Positions 42,707 to 49,639 of a DNA stretch of 64,000 nucleotides are shown here, piece by piece. The notes beneath the pieces are model-generated. The model was not told the origin of the DNA, did no database searches, and saw only the letters and a program-made list of their open reading frames with translations. The first letter of the stretch is position 1. Every line of letters starts with the position of its first letter. A program made the position numbers and the translations under genes. Source of the DNA: UBA11574 sp963752565 (GTDB taxonomy: Bacteria; Desulfobacterota; Desulfobacteria; Desulfobacterales; UBA11574); NCBI GenBank assembly GCA_963752565.1, contig CAVVZC010000003.1, positions 124,001 to 188,000 on the forward strand. Reading direction: 5' to 3'.

Positions 42707-42817
42707 AAAATACAAGAAGAAATAAAAAAATACGTTGCCAAAGTGCAACAAGAAATGTTTTTAGATATATGTCTTTTGTATGTCAAATTGTGCAAATCAG
42801 AGTTAAAAATAGATTAA

Positions 42818-43011
42818 TTAATTAAACCCCCTATTTCCGCCTTTTCAAACGGTCACAGTATTATCAAAAAACACAAAGGGCTTACCTGTAAACAGCCTAA
42901 AAAATAACCCGTAACCGAGAGGTTGCCATACTGAATATTAAGACCCCATTTGCCTGACGAATGACACTGAAAAACTGAACAAAGGATGCAATTGTTGAAG
43001 GAACTGAACCC
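42818..43011. other. intergenic, nothing recognised
   Basis: AT-rich gap between the tiny-gene cluster and khpA. A GGAACTGAACCC leader precedes the khpA ATG. No promoter, terminator or RNA motif is convincing. Confidence 0.4.
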
Positions 43012-43242
43012 ATGAAAGATCTATTAATTCGAATTGCACAAGCACTTGTTGACGATCCGGAACAAGTGCAGGTTAATGAAATTAAGAGTACCCAAACCGT
43101 TGTATTGGAATTAAGGGTGGCCAAGAGTGATATGGGCAAAGTCATTGGCAAACAGGGAAAAACAGCCCATGCCATCAGGACTGTATTAAATGCAGCTTCT
43201 GGGAAGGCTGGGAAAAGGCATATGCTTGAGATTTTGGAATGA
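43012..43242 (+). CDS. khpA: KH-domain RNA-binding protein KhpA (YlqC family)
   Basis: 76-aa single KH domain. The GxxG loop is VIGKQGKTAHAIRTVLNAAS, and the N-terminal MKDLLIRIAQALVDDPEQVQ is standard for KhpA. In Firmicutes and related bacteria it pairs with KhpB to bind mRNAs and sRNAs affecting division and envelope. It normally sits in the rpsP-rimM-trmD operon; here it stands alone among accessory DNA, so it may be an extra copy. Confidence 0.85.
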   Translation: MKDLLIRIAQALVDDPEQVQVNEIKSTQTVVLELRVAKSDMGKVIGKQGKTAHAIRTVLNAASGKAGKRHMLEILE

Positions 43243-43759
43243 TGTGGAAGGTCTGAACTGAGACATGAAGGAATTGACAATGACAATTTATGATATCTGT
43301 ATATCAATTGTTGTTGTGAATGGTTCAGATACTGGCACCCATTAAAAGGCCCCTGTCAAGAGAAAACACCTCTACATCGCAAAAAATGATGTCTTTTTTT
43401 TATACGCGATTGAATGCTTTGTCCATAATACCGATATAAACCTTCACTTTTCGGAAATTGAAGCTTCAGGCAAACTAATCATAAAATCTCTGTGGGATTC
43501 AATTAACAAGTTCAAGTAATACAAAAATTCCTCTTCCCGACCTCCAAAAATACATCCCACTCATCCTATCTGGACCTCTATTTTGGATTTCGTTTTAATT
43601 TAATTCGTATAAAAAACTTGACTGTGACAAAAAATTCTAATACATGCGGCGATTTATAATGAAAACTGAAACATTCTGATTTTTTGATTAAGAAAAACTG
43701 TATAAAATATTGATTTTATTGTATTACCATCACAATCTTACAATGGGAAGGTTCAAGGC
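43243..43759. other. 517-bp intergenic region
   Basis: No ORF of note. A tract near 43438-43465 is an inverted, diverged copy of 33861-33895 (core ttcaatttccgaaaag). The last 200 bases are AT-rich and should hold the promoter of the Fn3 gene at 43760. Confidence 0.4.
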
Positions 43760-44164
43760 ATGCTAAACAATTTGAAATTTATATTATTTTTCATCTTTCT
43801 ATTTTTTAACTTCGCAACACCTGTCTATGCAGTCGATATTACGCTCCAATGGACCCCAAATAATGATCCAAATTTAGCCGGTTACAGGGTTTTTTACCGC
43901 GCAGAAAGTCAATCCTATAATTATGAAAACCCTTACTGGGAGACTATTGATCCTACTTGTACCATTTATGATCTGGATGAAACTAAAACGTATTATTTTG
44001 TGGTGAGAGCATTTGATACAAATGGATTGGAAAGTGCCAATTCCGACGAAGTACTTCTTATAGAAGGAGTTCCTGAAAATAATCTTTGAGCGGCAGCCCG
44101 TATCGGTGGCTGTTTCATACCTACCGCGGCCTATGGTTCGCCAATTGAGCCTTCGAGCTTTTAA
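43760..44164 (+). pseudogene. fibronectin-III secreted protein with broken CFIxTAAYGS tail
   Basis: The first 109 codons (43760-44089) encode a signal peptide (FILFFIFLFFNFATPVYAVD) and one Fn3 domain (ITLQWTPNNDPNLAGYRVFY, KTYYFVVRAFDTNGLESANS). After TGA 44087-44089 the same frame continues AAARIGGCFIPTAAYGSPIE and stops at 44164. CFIxTAAYGS is the sorting motif at the end of the 31762-33345 protein, so this is a shrunken relative. Either a nonsense mutation or readthrough separates the domain from its tail. The 109-aa product might still be secreted. Confidence 0.65.
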
Positions 44165-44212
44165 AATTGAAGCCGTAAAATCTTTAATCTGAGATTGTAC
44201 TCTCTGCTGAAA

Positions 44213-44314
44213 ACTGTCGAAAAACTACAAAAGTATGATTTTGGAGCTTATAACTATCTGACTTTACTACATCCGAAATTAGAAATAAGGACAGAATTGG
44301 GCTTTTTCGACAGT
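44213..44314. repeat. 102-bp MITE-like element with 12-bp perfect terminal inverted repeats
   Basis: ACTGTCGAAAAA at 44213-44224 and TTTTTCGACAGT at 44303-44314 are perfect inverted copies around 78 bases without a gene. The structure is that of a small non-autonomous transposable element. The rest of 44165-44640 is very AT-rich without features, except the promoter at 44641. Confidence 0.5.
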
Positions 44315-44640
44315 CTCGCTATGTCTCTCAGATTTCTGAAACCTTATCAATGTTGTGATATCCTCAATATCACAAATCAAGGCATAGTTGTGTTTATGGC
44401 AGGATGCATGCAATCAACCACACCCCTCCTTTTCTATCGATTAGCCCCAACAACCAATACCACAATTTGACATATAACCATTTTGAATTGTTTCATAATT
44501 TTATGTAAATAATGTAATAAATTTTATGTAATTTACCCCATAATTACATAATTTATTTTAAATATAATCATTTATATTTAATTCATTATAATTAGCCCAA
44601 CCATCTGATATCGTTGTCATATTTCTGCAATTTCTTGCTT

Positions 44641-44656
44641 TTGCACGATTTTTGCA
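44641..44656 (+). promoter_or_regulatory. sigma-54 (-24/-12) promoter upstream of riboswitch and PEP-CTERM gene
   Basis: TTGCACGATTTTTGCA differs from TGGCACG-N4-TTGCA at one consensus base. Transcription would start near 44668, just before the GEMM-like element (44690-44812) and the PEP-CTERM gene at 44996. Confidence 0.7.
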
Positions 44657-44689
44657 TATAGAAGAAAGTCAATAGTTGTTTTTACCCCG

Positions 44690-44812
44690 CATGAAAAAGC
44701 CAAAATCCGAGGAAGCGGGTGACGGAAGCCATGGGTCTGAGTATTAGTGTTGAACTATCACTTAGGTATATCTCTTCCAGTAAGAATGTTCGCCGGGCTG
44801 CCGAGCGTTACA
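44690..44812 (+). ncRNA. GEMM-like cyclic dinucleotide riboswitch (variant)
   Basis: Order of conserved parts: AAAGCCAAAATCC, hairpin with GGAA loop, GCGGGTGACGGAAGCCATGG, GTCTGAG, a long variable hairpin region (44738-44795), then TCGCCGGGCTGCCGAGC. Compared with the riboswitch at 33465-33560, the core GCxAAA...GACGxAAxGCCAxGGGxCT...GCCGGGxTGCCGA is kept, but the second hairpin arm is about 35 bases longer. Lies 185 bases upstream of the PEP-CTERM start. An ORF (44719-44967) overlapping it is not considered real. Confidence 0.6.
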
Positions 44813-44995
44813 TCGCTAAAGTCACATCAGGTTTAGTGCGGCCTTATGATTATGACTCTTCTATAATTACGTTATTCTATGAAAAAAATCTCAAAAAGTG
44901 TCGTTTTATTCCTGATGTAACATTTTGTGTTCTATGGGGAACATCATTCATTTTTCAATCAAATTAGACCACATAGGACCGTACAGGGAGGTACG

Positions 44996-45514
44996 ATGAT
45001 GGTAAAAAAGATATTTTTCAGCCTTTCTTTGATTTCAGTACTACTATTTCCCTGGATGGGGATCGGAAACGCTCTAACTTTGGGGTATAATTTTGGGGGG
45101 AATTTTGATTCGGGTATTTTTTCAGAACAACCGTTTCGTGGATATTTTCAGTATGACACAGCGCAAAATTCAGACCTCCAAAATGATTTTTGTAGTGTGA
45201 CAGTGGGCGCGAATACATATCCGGATGCCGGATCAGGTATTAGTTCGAATTTAATACCAGACAACAAGATACGGATAGCTGGACTCAGTGGTTTAAATCC
45301 TGGCGATGCACTATGGTCAACCATTGCATCCTTTAACGTGACGAGCATAAGCCTTGATTGGAATAGTTCCGGTAAGTTGGATAATTTAGGAGAGCGTTCA
45401 CCTGTTCCCGAACCCGCCACCATGCTCCTTTTAGGTTCTGGTCTAATCGGTCTTGCTGTGATTGGACGAAAAAGGTTTAAAAAAGTTGATAATGGGCTAT
45501 ATGTTACCCAATAA
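44996..45514 (+). CDS. PEP-CTERM protein
   Basis: About 172 aa starting MMVKKIFFSLSLISVLLFPW, eight bases after AGGGAGG; the longer frame to 44927 is not used. Signal peptide, then a beta-rich extracellular region (GYNFGGNFDSGIFSEQPFRG; possible ligand or cell-wall domain) and PVPEPATMLLLGSGLIGLAV followed by IGRKRFKK, the exosortase signal. The gene sits behind a sigma-54 promoter and a GEMM-like RNA, so its product is likely part of a regulated extracellular matrix. The RRSG micro-ORF starts inside its last codons. Confidence 0.85.
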   Translation: MMVKKIFFSLSLISVLLFPWMGIGNALTLGYNFGGNFDSGIFSEQPFRGYFQYDTAQNSDLQNDFCSVTVGANTYPDAGSGISSNLIPDNKIRIAGLSGLNPGDALWSTIASFNVTSISLDWNSSGKLDNLGERSPVPEPATMLLLGSGLIGLAVIGRKRFKKVDNGLYVTQ

Positions 45515-45647
45515 TGGAGAAAGACGTTTAGGCATTGAAAGGCGTCAATTCTCTTATGATTTTCACATTCCTGAACGCAGATCTGGAAATGAACGGAGAA
45601 GCGGACTCGATAGAAGGTTAAAACAAGAACATCAAAACAATAAATAA
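45501..45647 (+). CDS. RRSG micro-protein (Arg-rich, 48 aa)
   Basis: MLPNNGERRLGIERRQFSYD then FHIPERRSGNERRSGLDRRL. It overlaps the end of the PEP-CTERM gene by 14 bases and is read in another frame, which favours translational coupling. Repeated R-R-x-G-x-[ED]-R-R units, no signal peptide. Homologous copies at 41191 (decayed) and 47804. Arg-rich, so RNA or membrane binding is possible but unknown. An in-frame ATG at 45492 is an alternative start. Confidence 0.55.
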   Translation: MLPNNGERRLGIERRQFSYDFHIPERRSGNERRSGLDRRLKQEHQNNK

Positions 45648-45657
45648 GATATTATAA

Positions 45658-45692
45658 AAGGGCAGGGTCAACAATGGCTCTGCATTTTAATT
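45658..45692 (+). terminator. PEP-CTERM-associated terminator, copy B
   Basis: GGCAGGGTC-aacaat-GGCTCTGC followed by ATTTTAATTAT, after the RRSG micro-ORF. The remainder of the gap to 45956 has no gene. Confidence 0.65.
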
Positions 45693-45956
45693 ATCCAACC
45701 TTTGATTACCGCTATGTATCGCAGGAATTTTAAGACTAAAATCTTTACAGATATCATAACGCCGATTATAGTCCATATGCTGGCAAGACAACACAAGTTT
45801 TGACAAGACCGTTTTTTTAAGATAGTCTCAATATTTATATGGTTAGCTAATATGACTTTTTAGCAGGAAGTATCAGGCTATGAAAATCCTCTCATCTTTT
45901 TAAAGAGAATAAGATTTGCACTTATTTCAACTTTTAATTTCGGTAGTAATATTTTG

Positions 45957-46997
45957 TTATTGATTCCATTGTTCAGAAGGCTGAATATTCAATTCCCGAA
46001 TTTTATATAATAATGTTTTATAACTGATGTCCAATTTTTTACTGGCCTTGCTGCGGTTCCATCCTGTTTCCTCTAAGACATTTAAGATCAATTCTTTTTC
46101 AACCAAACCCACAATTTTTCTTTTTGCCTTTTTAAAAGGCAATGTTGGTAGTTCAGATTCATGCAATTTGAAATAATCTGAAAAATTATTAGTCTGTGAC
46201 ATCATTTCTTTGGTTATTTCATCATCAAAGCTTTTATAACCAACCTTTGCAGTACCGATTAAATCAGAAATACTTCCTCCTGTTCCTTCTAAAAACATGA
46301 TCCTTTTGAGTAGGTTTTGAAGCTCTCTGACATTTCCTGGCCAATGATAGGCGCACAATTCGTCCATAGTCTCTTTATCAAGGGCTATCATCTTTTGGAT
46401 ATTATTGTCAGAAGCATATTTCTTATGATAATAATCTATCAAAAAAGGAATATCATCTGGCCTTTCGCTTAAAGGGGCAATATCTATCCGAACTGTGCTT
46501 AATCTAAAATAAAGGCGTTCGTTAAATTTGCCCTCTTTAATCATTTTTTCAAGGTCCTGGTTAGTTGAGGAAATAATACAAACATCAAATGATACAGGGG
46601 CTTTTAAGTCTAAGATTGGATGACCATCATTTTCTAAAAATGGAAGAAACTCTAACTGATGAGCAGAAGACAGCAGGTCAATATTGTCCAAATATAAAAT
46701 TCCACCATCCATTTTATCGAATAATCGGCTTTTCTTTTGAGATGCCTCCGTAGTTACTGTTTGTTCGAAACTGGGCATGTCGATTTCAAATAAGCTTTCA
46801 GTTAGGCCAGCACAATTTAACTTTACAAATGGCTTTCCTAAACGGTTTGATTGATGATAAAGGTTTTGAACAACAAGATCTTTTCCAACTCCTGTCTCGC
46901 CACAAATCAACATGTTCTCTCCGGTTTTTGCAACTTTACCGATTAGCGTTTTGATGTTTTGTATATTCAGACTCTCACCGATTATTGGAGGAACCAT
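45957..46997 (-). CDS. AAA+ bacterial enhancer-binding-type regulator without receiver domain or GAFTGA loop
   Basis: 346 aa. The AAA+ domain (about 1-240) has Walker A ICGETGVGKDLVVQ, Walker B GGILYLDNIDLL, sensor I IISSTNQDLE, the arginine-finger region FNERLYFRLSTVRIDIAPLS and sensor II HWPGNVRELQNLL. A Fis-type HTH (GWNRSKASKKLDISYKTLLY) ends the protein. Where activators carry ESELFGxxxGAFTGA, this protein has ESLFEIDMPSFEQTVTTEAS: the sigma-54-contacting loop is not recognisable. It may be an altered activator or a repressor. Relatives of the PrsR type control PEP-CTERM genes through sigma-54, which fits the neighbourhood. Confidence 0.85.
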   Translation of the reverse strand: MVPPIIGESLNIQNIKTLIGKVAKTGENMLICGETGVGKDLVVQNLYHQSNRLGKPFVKLNCAGLTESLFEIDMPSFEQTVTTEASQKKSRLFDKMDGGILYLDNIDLLSSAHQLEFLPFLENDGHPILDLKAPVSFDVCIISSTNQDLEKMIKEGKFNERLYFRLSTVRIDIAPLSERPDDIPFLIDYYHKKYASDNNIQKMIALDKETMDELCAYHWPGNVRELQNLLKRIMFLEGTGGSISDLIGTAKVGYKSFDDEITKEMMSQTNNFSDYFKLHESELPTLPFKKAKRKIVGLVEKELILNVLEETGWNRSKASKKLDISYKTLLYKIRELNIQPSEQWNQ

Positions 46998-47480
46998 TTT
47001 ACTCTACCACCGCTATTTTATTAATACATAAAAAATAGAAAATACTGCATTCCGATATGACATCTTATTACATGATCGGACTTTATTAAAAAAAACTTGA
47101 AGTTTAATTCGGGCCAATCTCAAAAATATGTTTGTAATATCAGTAACCAATCATTTAGTTCTCATTATATTAGATGGTAACGACAGACGAATCGGTTAAA
47201 ATGGAAAAAGAGTAATTTGAGAAAAAACAACAAATAGAGCAAAAGATTACATCAAGACTTGATTAAAATAAGTCGTTTATAAGACAAGTTTAGAAACGAA
47301 AAAAAGCTTAAATTGTTTATAGTTGCTATAAATGTAAATAATGTAATAGATTTTTGTATAATATATTTTACAATTATATAGTTTTTTATGTGAGTTTGAA
47401 TAACTGTCTTTCCTCTTCATTGATATAAATATTCAATATATTTATATTTTTCACAGTTCAAGACATTGCCTTTTGATTTG
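46998..47480. other. AT-rich intergenic region
   Basis: No gene recognised between the divergent regulator and the 47563 micro-ORF. Contains near-polyA/T stretches typical of the accessory part of this window. Confidence 0.4.
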
Positions 47481-47496
47481 TGCATGTTTTTTGCAA
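47481..47496 (+). promoter_or_regulatory. weaker sigma-54-like promoter
   Basis: GTGCATGTTTTTTGCA shares 12 of 16 bases with the promoter at 44641 and keeps the TTGCA -12 box, but the -24 GG is TG. It lies 66 bases before the 47563 ORF. Confidence 0.45.
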
Positions 47497-47562
47497 GTAA
47501 TGGGAAGACAACTAAATTTTGTAATATGGATCTTTTAATCATGATGAAAAGAGGTAAATTAT

Positions 47563-47721
47563 ATGAGTGACAAAAAGGAAAAGGTTTTTGTAAAACCTGA
47601 GCTTATTAAATTCGATAAGCCATTGGATGAAGTTACACTATCTGGAACTGGTAGCCCCTGTATTCAGCCGCCAGGCCCGCCTAACTGTTTAAGCTGCGAT
47701 GGACAGCAGAAATGGCCTTAA
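47563..47721 (+). CDS. candidate short peptide precursor (RiPP-like)
   Basis: 52 aa: a charged leader MSDKKEKVFVKPELIKFDKP, then LDEVTLSGTGS, then a Cys/Pro/Gly core SPCIQPPGPPNCLSCDGQQK ending WP. The leader pattern KPELxxF...L-x-EVTL-x-G resembles leader peptides of ribosomally made, modified peptides, and the core has three Cys and four Pro in 21 residues. Good ribosome site GAGGT. No modifying enzyme is recognised nearby, so the class is open. A decayed PEP-CTERM tail follows directly. Confidence 0.5.
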   Translation: MSDKKEKVFVKPELIKFDKPLDEVTLSGTGSPCIQPPGPPNCLSCDGQQKWP

Positions 47722-47797
47722 ACCCACTACACTTGTACTGCTTTGATCTGGTTTGGTTGATCTTGCAGCATGGGGACACAAAAAATTTAATAAGTAG
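47717..47797 (+). pseudogene. decayed PEP-CTERM tail
   Basis: In the frame of 47717 the reading is KPTTLVLL, a stop, then SGLVDLAAWGHKKFNK, stop. Compare the intact tail at 41580 (PEPATLILLGSGLVGLAGFG and RKRFKK). The upstream body of this PEP-CTERM gene has been lost or replaced by the 47563 micro-ORF. Confidence 0.6.
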
Positions 47798-47803
47798 CCG
47801 AGC

Positions 47804-47956
47804 ATGAACCGAATATTGCCCGATAATGGAGGAAGGCGTTCAGGCCTTGAAAGACGTCAGTTCTCGTATGATGAACACATCCCTAATCGTAGATCAGGAA
47901 AAGAAAGGAGAAGAGGATTCGATAGACGGTTAAAACCAAGAACAACAAAACAATAA
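47804..47956 (+). CDS. RRSG micro-protein (Arg-rich, 50 aa)
   Basis: MNRILPDNGGRRSGLERRQF then SYDEHIPNRRSGKERRRGFD and RRLKPRTTKQ. Same repeat pattern as 45501-45647 and again placed directly after a PEP-CTERM tail, followed by a GGCAGGG-type terminator. The recurrence with conserved residues, despite decay of the PEP-CTERM part, argues that the micro-protein is itself maintained. Confidence 0.55.
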   Translation: MNRILPDNGGRRSGLERRQFSYDEHIPNRRSGKERRRGFDRRLKPRTTKQ

Positions 47957-47969
47957 ATAAGATATTTTA

Positions 47970-48010
47970 ATGAGGCAGGGCCAGCACATGGTTCTGTCTT
48001 TTTTTTATTA
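47970..48010 (+). terminator. PEP-CTERM-associated terminator, copy C
   Basis: GGCAGGGCC-agcacat-GGTTCTGTC followed by seven T. Homologous to copies A, B and D. Confidence 0.65.
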
Positions 48011-48082
48011 TCCGCCCTTTTGATAGCCGCTATAAAACACACGTATCATGTCTATAAATAAATTGTGTGATATCGTTTATGA

Positions 48083-48122
48083 ATAGGGGCAAATCCGTTT
48101 ACGGGGGTTTGCCTTTTTGATT
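48083..48122 (+). terminator. hairpin terminator
   Basis: GGCAAATCC-gtttacg-GGGGTTTGCC followed by TTTTTGATTTTT. No gene is recognised just before it; it may end a small transcript or belong to lost genes. Confidence 0.6.
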
Positions 48123-48365
48123 TTTCACGACAACCTACCTGAGTTTGTGGCAAACCTCTCTGTAACTATTAACTGATCCGCTAAAACAGCCATGATCACG
48201 AAGACAACAGTGATAATAATCTCACCTATCCCGAAAACTAACAACATACAATAACTGGTGGGTGATCATAATAATTATACCATATGTCGTAATTTTTCTT
48301 GAAAATTTCTCTAATTTGAAATAGAGGATGATCTCTATTAACAAATACAAAAGAGGATGAAATTT

Positions 48366-48538
48366 ATGAGAATTATTGCTGCGCGAATTAAAAAGGAGGA
48401 TGCGGTAAGGCAACAACAGCCATTAATCTTTCATCTTCTTTATCTTTAAAAGGGAAGAGGGTATTGCTCATTGATTTTGATCCTATACCGAGTATCATAT
48501 CGCCAAATCACATCAGGCTTAATCCGTCTTGTTTATGA
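48366..48538 (+). pseudogene. ParA/MinD-family ATPase, N-terminal relic
   Basis: Reads MRIIAARIK, a one-base shift, then GGCGKATTAINLSSSLSLKG, KRVLLIDFDP and a stop. The Walker A (KGGxGKTTT in live ParA) and the following switch strand (VLLIDFDPQ) are recognisable; the rest is gone. It points to plasmid or mobile-element DNA once present here. Confidence 0.7.
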
Positions 48539-48562
48539 TTAACGTTTGGATAAGGGGGAAAT

Positions 48563-49195
48563 ATGAAAAATCTGTTGGTATTAGTTTTTGGGTTGCTTTG
48601 CTTTCTGGCTGGGGATTGCTATGGAATACCCCTAAAACCCTTCGTATTTCCTAGTTTGTGGCATCAACAGGAATATAATAATGCCGATTGGAAACCCATA
48701 GAATATGGTGTCTATACCGATACTGTTAATCAGTCTGCAGACTTTTATATAGAATTTAACAAGGCTCCCACTTTCAGCGGCCAAAAGCACGGGTTCTGGT
48801 TTGACATTGATGATGTCTTAAGCATCGACGACATTGGAGGTACTGCTGACCGAGAGGCAGTTATTATGGCATGGACTTGGTCAGATCTATCACATGAAGG
48901 CATTTATTCCATAACATACGACGGCTTAAATTATGGACCTGAAATGGGGCCAATACCCTATACGCTGAGCGATAGAACTATTAGATTTTCCATGCCTTTT
49001 GCGTGGCTTAATGTGAACGACGGGGAGTTTGGATACGCGTTAGAATCAAGAGATGTCGGAGGAAGCAATACCATAGTCCACGGTTACACTAACAACACAT
49101 ATAATGCGGCTGTTCCTGAACCCGCCACCATATTTCTTTTAGGGACCGGACTTGTAGGACTTGCAGCATTTGGACGCAAAAAATTTAAGAAATAA
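48563..49195 (+). CDS. PEP-CTERM protein
   Basis: 210 aa. Signal peptide MKNLLVLVFGLLCFLAGDCY, then a beta-rich extracellular domain with many aromatics (FVFPSLWHQQEYNNADWKPI, GFWFDIDDVLSIDDIGG, MAWTWSDLSHEGIYSITYDG). It ends AAVPEPATIFLLGTGLVGLA followed by AFGRKKFKK, the exosortase signal. Ribosome site AAGGGGG. Followed by the second copy of the 205-bp repeat. No sigma-54 box or riboswitch is seen in its leader. Confidence 0.85.
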   Translation: MKNLLVLVFGLLCFLAGDCYGIPLKPFVFPSLWHQQEYNNADWKPIEYGVYTDTVNQSADFYIEFNKAPTFSGQKHGFWFDIDDVLSIDDIGGTADREAVIMAWTWSDLSHEGIYSITYDGLNYGPEMGPIPYTLSDRTIRFSMPFAWLNVNDGEFGYALESRDVGGSNTIVHGYTNNTYNAAVPEPATIFLLGTGLVGLAAFGRKKFKK

Positions 49196-49389
49196 GTATC
49201 TTCCAATCATCTATAATAAACAGGAGGCAGGGTCATTTGGCTCTGCCTTATTATTTTTGCGGGTTGTGTGATCTCCTGATATGTTTGAAAGTGTCAAACA
49301 AAAAACACTTGTCCATCCCTTTTTTAAGGATCACGCTGTGTGCCAATGGTTTATAGATTCCAAGAAAGAGGCGGGGATGAGTAATCCCT
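49184..49389 (+). repeat. 206-bp direct repeat, copy 2
   Basis: Matches 41658-41862 from the last PEP-CTERM codons through the GGCAGGG terminator (about 49220-49255) to taatccct, with scattered substitutions and one indel near 49303-49315. It joins abruptly to a tRNA-Leu 3' fragment. Confidence 0.85.
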
Positions 49390-49432
49390 CGGGGTCAACC
49401 CCGAGTCGGTTCGATTCCGACCTCCGGCACCA
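49386..49432 (+). pseudogene. tRNA-Leu-type 3' half (truncated tRNA)
   Basis: Long variable arm CTCGGGG-tcaa-CCCCGAG-like, T arm GTCGG-TTCGATT-CCGAC, acceptor CTCCGGC and CCA. The D and anticodon arms are missing and replaced by the 206-bp repeat. The T arm, acceptor and 18 bases downstream match the intact tRNA-Leu(CAA) region at 34685-34730 in inverted orientation; the variable arm differs, so it came from another Leu isoacceptor. Confidence 0.75.
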
Positions 49433-49612
49433 ATGACACCAAGGGTTTGGCCAATACCTTATTGCCAAGCCTTTTTTTGTATATGCTTTCCATGCTAATG
49501 AGTATAATTTTGGGTATTACACTTTCTTATGTTGTTGTGATTGTCTACCTGCATCAAATGTCCAAATAGCCACTCTTCATTGTTCCAACAAACCCCTTGA
49601 CATGATACAATG

Positions 49613-49628
49613 TGGCATTATTATTGCA
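49613..49628 (+). promoter_or_regulatory. sigma-54 (-24/-12) promoter
   Basis: TGGCATTATTATTGCA: TGGCA at -24, TTGCA at -12, correct spacing. It is followed within 90 bases by a terminator and no ORF, so it probably drives a small RNA. Confidence 0.7.
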
Positions 49629-49639
49629 ATTGGGTTAGG

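Noticed and set aside
44195..44470. 91-aa ORF after the Fn3 pseudogene
   Set aside because: It runs through the MITE-like inverted repeats and has no recognisable protein features.
44719..44967. Plus-strand 82-aa ORF
   Set aside because: It lies across the GEMM-like RNA and the leader of the PEP-CTERM gene and has no ribosome site; the RNA reading explains the conserved bases better.
34685..49450. Simple attL/attR pair at tRNA-Leu
   Set aside because: The two copies are inverted, so they cannot be direct attachment sites of one uninverted element; inversion or two events must be invoked.
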